A DNA stretch of 64,000 nucleotides from DATBLE01 sp046734335 (lineage in GTDB: Bacteria > Actinomycetota > Thermoleophilia > Gaiellales > Gaiellaceae), in contig JBKPRA010000053.1 of the NCBI GenBank assembly GCA_046734335.1, positions 1 through 64,000 on the forward strand, written 5' to 3'. The notes below the pieces were generated by a model that saw nothing but the letters and a program-made list of their open reading frames with translations, was not told the origin of the DNA and did no database searches. Positions 34,028 through 41,927 of the stretch are shown here, one piece after another. The translations under genes were made by a program, and so were the position numbers. The first letter of the stretch is position 1; each line of letters opens with the position of its first letter.

Positions 34028-34124
34028 CGTCGCCGCCTCTCGTCTCCACGCTAGTCCCGATGTGAGGGCCCGAACGGCTTGGCTATGCGATCTTGAGAGC
34101 TTCTTAAGCCGGCGGCGGCGAGCC

Positions 34125-34130
34125 TATGCT
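34125..34130 (+). promoter_or_regulatory. -10-like hexamer TATGCT before the sensor kinase gene
   Basis: It lies 6 bases before ATG 34137. The 109-bp gap shared with the permease gene also holds a CTTAAG palindrome at 34112-34117. Confidence 0.45.
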
Positions 34131-34136
34131 GTGGTC

Positions 34137-35486
34137 ATGCGCACCCGTCTCCTCGTCGGAACGGGGGCGAGCGCTGCGGCGGTCGCCCTTGTCACCGGCG
34201 TCGTATATGCACTCGACCCGATCGCGCCGGTGCTCGGCCTCGGCGTCCTCTATCTCCTTGCGGTTGTGCCGGTGGCAGCGGTTTGGGGGTTGCGCTTCGC
34301 GGTCGTCGTGTCCGTGGTCAGCATGCTCGCCTTCAACTGGCTCTTCCTCCCACCTACTCATACGTTCCACCTGGCCGAGTCGGAGGACTGGGTCGCGCTT
34401 GCGGTCTACCTCGTCGTCGCCGTGAGCGTCAGCGCGCTCGCGGCACGCGCGCGCGGCCGCGCCGCCGAAGCGGAGCAGCAGCGCCGGGAAGCCGCATTTG
34501 CCGCTGACGTTTCCGGTCTCCTGCTCGGAGCATCGCCGGTCGGGTCGCAACTCCCCGAGATCGCTGTCCGGACAGCGGACCTCCTCGGCGTGTCGCATTG
34601 CTGGATCGAGCTCGGCCCGCCGCGCAAGCCGGACGCCGACGAGACGTTCCGCGATCTCGCGGCGGGCGGGAGACAGGTCGGCCGGATCTTCTTCGACGTC
34701 GAACGCTCTCTCGACGAGCCACTCACGGAGCGTGTTCTCGCCGTCCTCGCGGCGCTTCTTGCGACTGCGGTCGAGCGCGAGGAGCTCAGCCGCAGCGACG
34801 CGACGAAGACGACCGTGCTCCGGTCGGTGAGTCACGATCTGCGCTCGCCGCTGACGGCGATCGAGACGGCCGCCGAGATGCTGGCCGAGCCCGGAGACCT
34901 ACTCTCCCCCGCCGACCGCGATGAGCTGCTTGCGTCAATCCGCGAACAGGCGCGGCGACTCGACCGGCTCGTCGGGAACCTGCTCGACGTATCGCGGCTG
35001 GAAGCAGGAGCGGCGGAGCCGCTCGCCGAGATCTGGCCCGTCGACGAGCTGATCGGCCGCGCGCTGGATGCGCTCGGGGCGGGCGCCGACCGTGTGGCCG
35101 TTTCGCTCGCGCCCAGCTGCCCGGCAGTCAGAGTCGATGCCGCCCAGCTCGAACGGGTGCTCGTCAACCTCTTCGAGAATGCCCTTCGCTACTCCTCGCC
35201 TGCGGACCGGGTCGACGTGGAAGCGGTTGCCGCAGGTGGCGACGTCGTCATCTCGGTCGTCGATCGTGGGCCGGGGCTCGGCACGAAGGATCAGGATTCG
35301 GTCTTCGAGCCGTTCAGCCGTGGGCCCGGCGCAGGCGAGCGGGGGGCAGGCCTCGGGTTGGCGATCGCCAGAGGGTTCGCGACGCTCAACGGCGGTCGTC
35401 TCTGGGTCGAGTCGACACCCGGCCGGGGCGCGACGTTCTCGCTTGCTCTACCCGCAGTCGAGATCGACGCCCAGGTCCGGGCATGA
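34137..35486 (+). CDS. KdpD-like sensor histidine kinase (DUF4118), without KdpD N-terminal domains
   Basis: 449 residues. Four membrane helices (about 5-105) match the DUF4118 module of KdpD. Then a GAF-like linker (about 120-215), HisKA with phosphorylated His233 in SVSHDLRSPLTAIE, and HATPase with FENALRYSS and GAGLGLAIARG. KdpD proteins usually carry KdpD and Usp domains in front, about 400 residues that are absent here. A small Usp protein is encoded separately two genes downstream. Its stop overlaps the response-regulator start (ATGA). Confidence 0.88.
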   Translation: MRTRLLVGTGASAAAVALVTGVVYALDPIAPVLGLGVLYLLAVVPVAAVWGLRFAVVVSVVSMLAFNWLFLPPTHTFHLAESEDWVALAVYLVVAVSVSALAARARGRAAEAEQQRREAAFAADVSGLLLGASPVGSQLPEIAVRTADLLGVSHCWIELGPPRKPDADETFRDLAAGGRQVGRIFFDVERSLDEPLTERVLAVLAALLATAVEREELSRSDATKTTVLRSVSHDLRSPLTAIETAAEMLAEPGDLLSPADRDELLASIREQARRLDRLVGNLLDVSRLEAGAAEPLAEIWPVDELIGRALDALGAGADRVAVSLAPSCPAVRVDAAQLERVLVNLFENALRYSSPADRVDVEAVAAGGDVVISVVDRGPGLGTKDQDSVFEPFSRGPGAGERGAGLGLAIARGFATLNGGRLWVESTPGRGATFSLALPAVEIDAQVRA

Positions 35487-36187
35487 ACGGAGCGCGCGTT
35501 CTGGTCGTCGACGACGAACCGCAGATCCTGCGCGCGCTGCAGCTGAAGCTTCGGACGGCAGGCTACGTCGTCGAGACCGCTGCAAGCGCAGGCGAGGCGC
35601 TGATGAAGGCGGCGATGCGACCGCCCGAGGCGATCATCCTCGACCTGCTGCTCCCCGACGGAAGTGGCGTCGAGATCTGCCGAGAGCTTCGGACGTGGAG
35701 TGCCGTGCCGATCGTCGTGCTCTCGGCGGTCGGGGAAGAGCACGAGAAGATCGCGGCGCTCGACGCGGGTGCTGACGACTACGTGACGAAGCCGTTCAGC
35801 GGGGACGAGCTCCTCGCCCGTGTCCGCGCCCAACTTCGCCGAGGCGCGTCTCCCGGGCTACCGGTGCTCGAGGTGGGCGAGCTGCGGATCGACCTGGAGA
35901 AGCGGCTGGTGACGATGGCCGGCCAGCCGGTCTCGCTTACCCCCACCGAGTACGACCTCCTGCGTCTCTTCGCGGTCAACGAGGGCAAGCTGCTTACTCA
36001 TCCGGCGATCCTGCGAAAGATCTGGGGGCCGGCCTACGGCGAGGAGTCCAACTATCTGCACGTCTACGTCTCGCACCTCCGCCGCAAGATCGAGCCCGAC
36101 CCGGCAAGACCTCGCTACCTACTCACGCAGGCTGGTGTCGGCTATCGGCTGGTCGCCCCGGATTCAGACGTCGTTAAGACCGGTTGA
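35483..36187 (+). CDS. KdpE-like OmpR-family response regulator
   Basis: 234 residues. The receiver domain (1-120) has VVDDEPQILRAL, phospho-acceptor Asp54 in ILDLLLPDGSG and the Lys of DYVTKPFSGDELLAR; the winged-helix domain (130-230) has LTPTEYDLLRLFAVNEGKLLTH and YLHVYVSHLRRKIE, closely as in KdpE. It is co-translated with the sensor kinase. The likely target is the divergent permease and its own operon; no kdpFABC genes are in the window. Confidence 0.9.
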   Translation: MNGARVLVVDDEPQILRALQLKLRTAGYVVETAASAGEALMKAAMRPPEAIILDLLLPDGSGVEICRELRTWSAVPIVVLSAVGEEHEKIAALDAGADDYVTKPFSGDELLARVRAQLRRGASPGLPVLEVGELRIDLEKRLVTMAGQPVSLTPTEYDLLRLFAVNEGKLLTHPAILRKIWGPAYGEESNYLHVYVSHLRRKIEPDPARPRYLLTQAGVGYRLVAPDSDVVKTG

Positions 36188-36221
36188 GCCCTTTTTCAGC
36201 CCCGCTTCGGAGGGTCCGCTC

Positions 36222-36227
36222 TAGCGT
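36222..36227 (+). promoter_or_regulatory. -10-like hexamer TAGCGT before the small Usp gene
   Basis: It lies 6 bases before ATG 36234. Confidence 0.4.
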
Positions 36228-36233
36228 GGAGAC

Positions 36234-36635
36234 ATGGCGGCCACGTCCCGCAATCTCGTGGTACCGCTGCTGGGGTCACCGGATCCGGAGCGTGCGGTGG
36301 CAACGGCTTGCGCGCTCGCCGGCGAAGACGGGACGATCAACGCCGTCGTCGTCATCGAGATCTCCCCGCTTCTCCCGCTCGACGCACGAATGGATGAAGA
36401 GGAAGCATCGGCTCGCATGCTTCTCGTCCGGGCGCGTTCGGTTGCGGAGGCCTGCGGTGTCCACTTCGTGCCACACCTCGTTCGCGCACGGGAGGTGGTG
36501 TCGGCGGTCCTCGAGCTCGCCGAGAAGGAAGGGGCAGAGATCGTCGTGGTCGACCGCGACGGCTGCCGTCCTCGCCGGGCCGCGCGGAGGCTGCTGCGGA
36601 GGGCTGGCGACCGCGTGCTGGTCGTGGCCGCCTAA
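36234..36635 (+). CDS. Small UspA-like protein
   Basis: 133 residues with a Usp-type Rossmann layout: NLVVPLLGSPDPERAVATACALA at the start, LLVRARSVAEACGVHFVPHLVRAREVVSAVLELAEKEGAEIVVVDRD, and the end RRLLRRAGDRVLVVAA. The ATP-binding GxxG(9x)G(S/T) loop is not clear (DRDGCRPRRAARRLL), so it may not bind ATP. Its position after the kdpD/kdpE-like pair suggests it replaces the Usp domain missing from the kinase. Its 3' end overlaps the opposite helicase gene by 4 bp. Confidence 0.6.
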   Translation: MAATSRNLVVPLLGSPDPERAVATACALAGEDGTINAVVVIEISPLLPLDARMDEEEASARMLLVRARSVAEACGVHFVPHLVRAREVVSAVLELAEKEGAEIVVVDRDGCRPRRAARRLLRRAGDRVLVVAA

Positions 36636-38872
36636 CCGGATGCCAGCATCCGCTCGAGCAGCCGGCGCGCACCGGCCTTGTCGAGCATGTCGTTCAGGTT
36701 GCCGCATTTCGGCGACTGGACGCACGAGGGGCAGCCGTGTTCGCAGGGGCAGCCGGCCAGCAGCTTCGCGGTGTCGCCGACCCAGCCCTCGAACGCCTCG
36801 AAGCCGCGCTCGGTGATCCCGACTCCGCCGGGGTGTCCGTCGTAGACGAAAATCGTCGGCCTGCCCGTCTGGAAGTGGACGTTCGTCGAGAGACCGCCGA
36901 TGTCCCATCGGTCGCACATCGCCCAGAGCGGCAACAGCGCGATCATCGAGTGCTCTGCCGCATGGAGGCTGCCCAGTAGCGCCGGCATCCGGTCGATCCC
37001 CTCCAGCATCCACTCTTCGGGGCAGAACCAGATCGCCTCGGTGTCGAACGTCGTGGCGGGCAGGTCGAGTGCCACGAGGTCGAGGGTTTCCTGGGTGGAG
37101 GCCTTCTTGAGCTGGTAGGCGACCACCTGCTCGGTCACCGAGACGCGTCCCCAGCTCAGCTCGAGACCGAGTCGCGGCTCGACGCGTTGCGGTTCCTCGA
37201 TCGCCGTCGTCGTGTCCTTCTTCGCCTGCGTGTAGAGGTCGCCGTCGAACGGCGAGACCAGCGCGACGCGGGCGGCGTGGTCGAGTTCCGCGACGCGGTA
37301 CGACTGCCCCAGGTGGAGATAGACGGCGCCGTCGTGCACGGTCGAGTACGCGCGCTCCTGCTCGACCAGGCCGAGGACGGAGCCCGTCGAGGTGTCGATC
37401 ACCGAAAAGGCGTCGGGGCTGGTCGAGCGCAGCGGGACGCGGGCGGCCGGATAGTCTCGTCCCGCCCACACCCAGCCCGCCTGTGTATGCCGCAACTCGG
37501 GGAGCAGTGCCGCCCGCTCGAGTGCCGCGTCGCCGAGCAAGCTGCGGTCGCCGTCGTCGATCGGCGCCTCGAAGGCGGCTGCCTGGACATGCCCGTCGAG
37601 CACGCGCGGGTTCGTGTGGTCGAGGATCGCCGCTTCCACACGGCGGCCGAGGAGCGTCTCGGGCTCGCGCATGAAGTACTGGTCGAGTGCGTCCTCGCTC
37701 GCGACGAGGATCGCCAGACCGTGGCCGCGGCGTCCGGCCCGACCCCACTGCTGGCGGAGGCTCGCAAACGTGCCGGGGAAGCCGGTCGAGATCACGCAGT
37801 CGAGCAATCCGATGTCGATACCGAGCTCGAGCGCGTCGGTCGCGGCCACTCCGAGCAGCTCGCCGCCGGCCAGCCGCTGCTCGATGTCGCGTCGCTGCGC
37901 CGGCGTGTAGCCGGCCCGGTACGGGGACAGCCGGTCGCGGTACTCGGCCCCGAGCCGGTCGGCGGTGAACTTGTGGATCAGCTCCGCCGACTTCCGGCTC
38001 TTTGCGAAGCAGAGCGTCCGCAGGCCGCGCTCGACGAGCGAAGCCATCAGCCGCGAGGCCTCTCCGAGCGCGCTCGCCCGGATTCCGAGCTCCTCGTCGA
38101 GCAGCTCGGGGTTCCACAGCGCGATCGTCCGCTCCGCGCGCGGGGCGGCATCGTCGTCCACGACGGTGACGTCGATCCCGAGCAGCGAGTGTGCGAGCCG
38201 GTCCGGGTTCGCAATCGTGGCGGAGGCGAGCAGGAACTGCGGCTCGGCGCCGTAGATGCGCGCGATCCGGCGCAGTCGGCGAAGGACGTTGCCGACGTGT
38301 GAGCCGAAGACACCGCGGTAGACGTGCGCCTCGTCGATCACCACGTAGGCGAGGTTGGCGAGCACGTCGCCCCAGCGGTCGTGGTGAGGCAGGACGCCGA
38401 CGTGCAGCATGTCCGGGTTGGACAGCACGAGGTTCGACGACTTGCGGATCTGCCAGCGGCGCTCGGCCTCCGTGTCGCCGTCGTAGATCGCCGCGCGAAG
38501 GCGCGGGATCTTCAACGCCGTCAACGATCGGAGCTGATCCTGGGCGAGCGCCTTCGTCGGGTAGAGGTAGAGGGCGCGTCGCCTGGGTTCGCGCGCGAGC
38601 GCGTCGAGCACCGGCAGGTTGAACGCAAGCGACTTGCCGCTCGCCGTGCCGGTGACGATCGCGACGTGCTCGCCTCGCCGTGCCGCTGCCCAGGCTTCGG
38701 CCTGGTGTTCGTACAGCTCGTGGACGTCTCGCACCTCGAGCGCAGCGCGTACCTTCGGCGAGAGGTCGCCCGGAAACGGGGCAGTGCGCGCCTCGCGGGG
38801 GGGTTCGCCGGCGACATGTGCCAGCTCCTCGCCCTCGAGGATCCCGGCCCAGGGAGCAGTCTCGACCGCCAC
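36632..38872 (-). CDS. MrfA/YprA-type DEAD/DEAH-box helicase with DUF1998 zinc domain
   Basis: 746 residues. The helicase core has Walker A TGTASGKS, DEAH in VVIDEAHVYRGVFGSH, SAT in LLASATI, and the second domain TDALELGIDIGLLDCVISTGFPGT with QQWGRAGRRG. The C-terminus holds the four-cysteine DUF1998 motif CPCEHGCPSCVQSPKCGN. MrfA of Bacillus repairs mitomycin adducts with the exonuclease MrfB; Hrq1 is the eukaryotic relative. No MrfB-like exonuclease gene is nearby. It begins at GTG 38872, 6 bp after TACCCT, without a ribosome-binding site. Confidence 0.9.
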   Translation of the reverse strand: MAVETAPWAGILEGEELAHVAGEPPREARTAPFPGDLSPKVRAALEVRDVHELYEHQAEAWAAARRGEHVAIVTGTASGKSLAFNLPVLDALAREPRRRALYLYPTKALAQDQLRSLTALKIPRLRAAIYDGDTEAERRWQIRKSSNLVLSNPDMLHVGVLPHHDRWGDVLANLAYVVIDEAHVYRGVFGSHVGNVLRRLRRIARIYGAEPQFLLASATIANPDRLAHSLLGIDVTVVDDDAAPRAERTIALWNPELLDEELGIRASALGEASRLMASLVERGLRTLCFAKSRKSAELIHKFTADRLGAEYRDRLSPYRAGYTPAQRRDIEQRLAGGELLGVAATDALELGIDIGLLDCVISTGFPGTFASLRQQWGRAGRRGHGLAILVASEDALDQYFMREPETLLGRRVEAAILDHTNPRVLDGHVQAAAFEAPIDDGDRSLLGDAALERAALLPELRHTQAGWVWAGRDYPAARVPLRSTSPDAFSVIDTSTGSVLGLVEQERAYSTVHDGAVYLHLGQSYRVAELDHAARVALVSPFDGDLYTQAKKDTTTAIEEPQRVEPRLGLELSWGRVSVTEQVVAYQLKKASTQETLDLVALDLPATTFDTEAIWFCPEEWMLEGIDRMPALLGSLHAAEHSMIALLPLWAMCDRWDIGGLSTNVHFQTGRPTIFVYDGHPGGVGITERGFEAFEGWVGDTAKLLAGCPCEHGCPSCVQSPKCGNLNDMLDKAGARRLLERMLASG

Positions 38873-38878
38873 CCGCCG

Positions 38879-38884
38879 AGGGTA
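38879..38884 (-). promoter_or_regulatory. -10-like hexamer TACCCT before the MrfA-like helicase
   Basis: It lies 6 bases before GTG 38872. Confidence 0.45.
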
Positions 38885-38897
38885 GCGGGCGGATGAC

Positions 38898-39194
38898 TCA
38901 GATCTCGGCGACCTGCTCGAGTGTTCGCGGCTCGAAGCGCTCCACCAGCTCCTGCAGCCGCGCCACCCGCTCGTGGTAGCCGGCTTCGCCGCGCCAGGTG
39001 CGCACGGCTGCGATTGTCTCCCACGGCCCGAAGCTGACGAACGTTCCCGGGCTCTCGACGTCGCGCAGCAGCCGCGCGTGGGCCCGGAGCCCCTGCCGGT
39101 GGCTCCATTCCGCCCATTCCCGCCAGCGCTCGACGAACTCGTTCTCGAGGCCGGGCTTCACCTGCCAGGTCGTGTGCGTGAACGTTGTTCCCAT
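38898..39194 (-). CDS. Antibiotic biosynthesis monooxygenase (ABM)-fold protein
   Basis: 98 residues with the ferredoxin-like ABM pattern: THTTWQVKPGLENEFVERWREWAEWSHR, then SPGTFVSFGPWETIAAVRTWRGEAGYHERVARLQELVERFEP. Such small dimeric proteins range from monooxygenases and haem oxygenases to stress proteins without known activity, so the substrate cannot be named. ATG 39194 has GGAGG 5 bp upstream. An upstream extension in the same frame lacks support. It is divergent from thiD. Confidence 0.7.
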   Translation of the reverse strand: MGTTFTHTTWQVKPGLENEFVERWREWAEWSHRQGLRAHARLLRDVESPGTFVSFGPWETIAAVRTWRGEAGYHERVARLQELVERFEPRTLEQVAEI

Positions 39195-39239
39195 CGCACC
39201 TCCACGGAAAGCGGTGCCGTGACACGATGCTAACCGGGA

Positions 39240-40031
39240 ATGACCGACTCGCCGGTTCTGCGCTGCCTGACCATCGCCGGCTCCGACTCGGGTGGCGGGG
39301 CCGGGATCCAGGCCGACCTGAAGGCTTTCGCCGCCGCGGGGTGTCATGGCATGTCGGCGATCGTCGCCCTGACCGCGCAGAACACGGTTGGCGTCACCGA
39401 CGTGCTCGAGGTGCCGCCCGAGTTCGTGCGGGCGCAGCTGGAGGCCGTGTTCTCGGACATCGGTGTCGACGCGGCCAAGACCGGGATGCTTTTCTCGGCG
39501 GCCGTGATCGAGACGGTCGCCGATTTCCTCGCGGAGCATCCGGGGGCGCTGGTGGTCGACCCGGTGATGGTGGCGAGCTCGGGCGCGCGGCTGCTCCGGG
39601 ACGATGCGGTGGAGGTGCTGGTCGAGCGGCTCTTCCCGCTGGCGACCGTGGTCACTCCGAACCTGCTGGAGGCGCAGGCGCTCACTGCAGTGACAGGCTC
39701 GAGCCCGTCACTGCTCTCGGAGCGCGTTCACGCTCTCGGAGCGCCCGCGGTCGTCATCACCGGCGGTCATGCCGAGCGATCGATCGACCACCTTTTCGAC
39801 GGCCACGATCACGTCGAGATCCCCGTCGACCGGCATGACGTCGCAGCCACCCACGGGGCCGGCTGTACCCATTCGGCCATGCTCGCCGCAGGACTGGCGA
39901 GGGGACTGTCCCTGCCGGAAGCTGCGTGCGCAGCCGCCGCTGCTGCGAGTCGCGCGGTCGGAGACGGGCTCGAGGAGATCGGCGCGGGCGAGGGCCCCGT
40001 CGACGTGCTGGGGATCCGTGCGGCTCGGTGA
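39240..40031 (+). CDS. thiD: Hydroxymethylpyrimidine/phosphomethylpyrimidine kinase
   Basis: 263 residues. It phosphorylates HMP and HMP-P for thiamine synthesis. The ribokinase-fold signature is TIAGSDSGGGAGIQADLKAF at the start, DPVMVASSGARLL in the middle, and the C-terminal anion hole THGAGCTHSAMLAAGLARG. The 3' end overlaps the thiL start by 14 bp, which supports a thiamine operon. Only a 45-bp gap lies upstream, too short for a TPP riboswitch. Confidence 0.94.
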   Translation: MTDSPVLRCLTIAGSDSGGGAGIQADLKAFAAAGCHGMSAIVALTAQNTVGVTDVLEVPPEFVRAQLEAVFSDIGVDAAKTGMLFSAAVIETVADFLAEHPGALVVDPVMVASSGARLLRDDAVEVLVERLFPLATVVTPNLLEAQALTAVTGSSPSLLSERVHALGAPAVVITGGHAERSIDHLFDGHDHVEIPVDRHDVAATHGAGCTHSAMLAAGLARGLSLPEAACAAAAAASRAVGDGLEEIGAGEGPVDVLGIRAAR

Positions 40032-40845
40032 CGTCGGCGAGCTCGGCCTGCTTGCCGAGCTCGAGCAGCGCGGTCTCGCCGTTCGGATCGAGAACGACGC
40101 CGCCCGGCTGGCAGACGGCCGCGTCGTCACCCAGGACGCCCTCGTCGAGGGCGTCCACTTTCGCCTCGACTGGATCTCCTGGCGCGAGCTCGGGTTCCGT
40201 GCTGCCGCCGTCAATCTGAGCGATCTCGCCGCTTCGGGCGCGGAGGCCGAAGGGCTCGTGGTCACGCTCGCGGCGCCATCCGAGACGGGTGTCGCCGACG
40301 TCGTGGAACTGTATGAAGGCCTCGTCGAGGCCGGCGTGCCCGTGATCGGCGGCGACACGACCTCCGCCGAGCAACTTGTGCTGAGCGTGACTGCGATCGG
40401 CCGCTCCGATCGCGTTCCCGGCAGAGCGGGCGCCCGTCCGGACGATGTCCTGGTCGTGACCGGGCCGCTCGGCGCTGCCGGGGCGGCGTTTCGCGACGGG
40501 CGATATTCGCGCCCGCCGCTACGCCTCGAAGAGGGTCGCGCGCTGGCCGCCACGGCTCATGCCATGCTCGACCTCTCCGACGGGCTTGCCCAGGACGCCG
40601 GTCACATCGCCCGCCGCTCGGGATGCAGGCTGGTGATCGAGCTCGAGCGCGTGCCGCTGGCCGAGGGCGCCGAGGTCGAGGACCTCGGCTTCGGCGAGGA
40701 CTACGAGCTTCTTGCGGCGCTCCCTTGCGGGAGCGCCGCATTTTCGGAGGTCGGACGTTGCGAGGAAGGCGAAGGGGTCGAGCTTCGCCTCGGAGGGAAG
40801 CCGGTCGGGCTCGGCGGCTTCGAGCACTTCCGCAGCCGCGCCTGA
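40018..40845 (+). CDS. thiL: Thiamine-monophosphate kinase
   Basis: 275 residues. It turns thiamine phosphate into the pyrophosphate coenzyme. Family motifs: LGDVGELGLLAEL at the start, TQDALVEGVHFRLDW, AAVNLSDLAASGAEA, GGDTTSAEQLVLSVTAIG and MLDLSDGLAQDAGHIAR with GFGEDYELLAAL. The metal-binding GDDAA loop is replaced by ENDAARL and the protein is 30-50 residues shorter than usual, mainly in loops of the N-terminal domain. The GTG start lies inside thiD. Other thiamine genes are not in the window. Confidence 0.9.
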   Translation: MRLGDVGELGLLAELEQRGLAVRIENDAARLADGRVVTQDALVEGVHFRLDWISWRELGFRAAAVNLSDLAASGAEAEGLVVTLAAPSETGVADVVELYEGLVEAGVPVIGGDTTSAEQLVLSVTAIGRSDRVPGRAGARPDDVLVVTGPLGAAGAAFRDGRYSRPPLRLEEGRALAATAHAMLDLSDGLAQDAGHIARRSGCRLVIELERVPLAEGAEVEDLGFGEDYELLAALPCGSAAFSEVGRCEEGEGVELRLGGKPVGLGGFEHFRSRA

Positions 40846-40858
40846 GATCGACGCCCTC

Positions 40859-41176
40859 CTAGACCAGCCAGTCGGCGAACTGCTTCTCGAAGTGCCTGCG
40901 CGAGCGCGCGCCAACGACCGTCCGCTGTGCCACGCCGCGGTCGAAGAGGATCACCGTCGGCAGGGACAGCACGCCGTGATCGGCGGCATTGATCGGGTGG
41001 TCGTCGATGTTCACCGTCATGAACCCGATCCGCTCGCCGTGCTCGGCCTCGAGCTCCTCCAGCGCCAGGCCCACTGCCTTGCACGGCCCGCACCAGGGCG
41101 CCCAGAAGTCGACGACGACGGGCCGGTCCGCCTCGAGCACGTCGGCGGCGAAGGTCGCATCGGTCACCTCGACCAT
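40859..41176 (-). CDS. Thioredoxin
   Basis: 105 residues with the full thioredoxin pattern: VVVDFWAPWCGPCKAVGLALEELE with the redox WCGPC site, the buried cis-Pro in LSLPTVILFDRG, and the C-terminal helix. It reduces protein disulfides in the cytoplasm. The start is ATG 41176 with TACGCT 8 bp upstream, which overlaps the end of the glycosyltransferase gene. No thioredoxin reductase gene is adjacent. Confidence 0.93.
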   Translation of the reverse strand: MVEVTDATFAADVLEADRPVVVDFWAPWCGPCKAVGLALEELEAEHGERIGFMTVNIDDHPINAADHGVLSLPTVILFDRGVAQRTVVGARSRRHFEKQFADWLV

Positions 41177-41182
41177 CGTCGG

Positions 41183-41908
41183 TCAGCGTAGTCGGCCGGT
41201 CAGGGCCTGAAGGCCGAGGTACGGCACCCGCCAGATCGCCTCCAGCACGATCGCCCGGCTCATCTTGGAGGCTCCGGCCTCGCGGTCGGCGAAGACGATC
41301 GGGATCTCGACGACGCGGAACCCGGCCCGCAAGGCGCGATAGGTGGTCTCGATCTGGAACGCATAGCCACGCGACGAGACCGCGTCGAGGTCGATGCGCT
41401 CGAGCACCTCACGGCGGTAGCACTTGAAGCCGCCTGTCAGGTCACGGATGTGGGTGGCCAGGAGGGTCTGCGCGTAGAACGAGCCCGCACGCGAGACGAA
41501 GCGGCGCCCGCCGCCCCAGTCCTCGATGCGGCCGCCCTCGACGTAGCGCGAGCCGAGGACGAGGTCGGCGTCGGCCGCTGCGGCGATGAGACGCGGCACG
41601 TCGCCCGGGTCGTGGGAGAAGTCGCAGTCCATCTCGAGCACGAGCTCGGCGCCGTCGGACAACGAGCGGCGGAAGCCGGCCAGGTAGGCGGGGCCGAGTC
41701 CCTCCTTCGCCGCTCGGTGGAGCACGGCGACGCGGCCGCCGTGTTCTGCGGCGAGCCGGTCGGCCAGCTCGCCCGTGCCGTCGGGCGAACGGTCGTCGAT
41801 GACGAGGATGGTGTCGTCGGGGCCGAGCCGGTCGAGCAGGGCGGTCACCATCGGCCCGAGGTTCTCGCGCTCGTTGTAGGTGGGGAGGCAGACGGTCGCT
41901 CTCGGCAC
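41183..41908 (-). CDS. Family 2 glycosyltransferase, dolichol/polyprenol-phosphate mannosyltransferase-like
   Basis: 241 residues. The N-terminal VCLPTYNERENLGPMV, VIDDRSPDGTGE, the DxD-type EMDCDFSHDPGDVPRL and the later RDLTGGFKCYRREVLERI are those of DPM1-type enzymes, which load mannose or another sugar on a polyprenyl phosphate. No C-terminal membrane domain exists, as in human DPM1 and the soluble domain of mycobacterial Ppm1. GTG 41908 gives the family start; longer upstream readings are Ser-rich and overlap polX. Confidence 0.87.
   Translation of the reverse strand: MPRATVCLPTYNERENLGPMVTALLDRLGPDDTILVIDDRSPDGTGELADRLAAEHGGRVAVLHRAAKEGLGPAYLAGFRRSLSDGAELVLEMDCDFSHDPGDVPRLIAAAADADLVLGSRYVEGGRIEDWGGGRRFVSRAGSFYAQTLLATHIRDLTGGFKCYRREVLERIDLDAVSSRGYAFQIETTYRALRAGFRVVEIPIVFADREAGASKMSRAIVLEAIWRVPYLGLQALTGRLR
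41185..41190 (-). promoter_or_regulatory. -10-like hexamer TACGCT before the thioredoxin gene
   Basis: It lies 8 bases before ATG 41176 and overlaps the stop codon of the upstream glycosyltransferase. Confidence 0.4.
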
Positions 41909-41914
41909 GGAGCC

Positions 41915-41920
41915 TATGAT
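41915..41920 (+). promoter_or_regulatory. -10-like hexamer TATGAT before polX
   Basis: It lies 7 bases before GTG 41928 and supports that start over ATG 41916, which lies inside the hexamer. The opposite strand carries GATCAT 7 bases before the glycosyltransferase start. Confidence 0.5.
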
Positions 41921-41927
41921 CGCGGGA

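Noticed and set aside
34028..34136. A c-di-AMP (ydaO-type) riboswitch before the KimA-like permease.
   Set aside because: The gap is only 109 bp, shorter than the known riboswitch, and no matching conserved stems are visible.
39195..39239. A TPP riboswitch before thiD.
   Set aside because: Only 45 bp separate thiD from the divergent ABM gene, and no THI-box sequence is seen.
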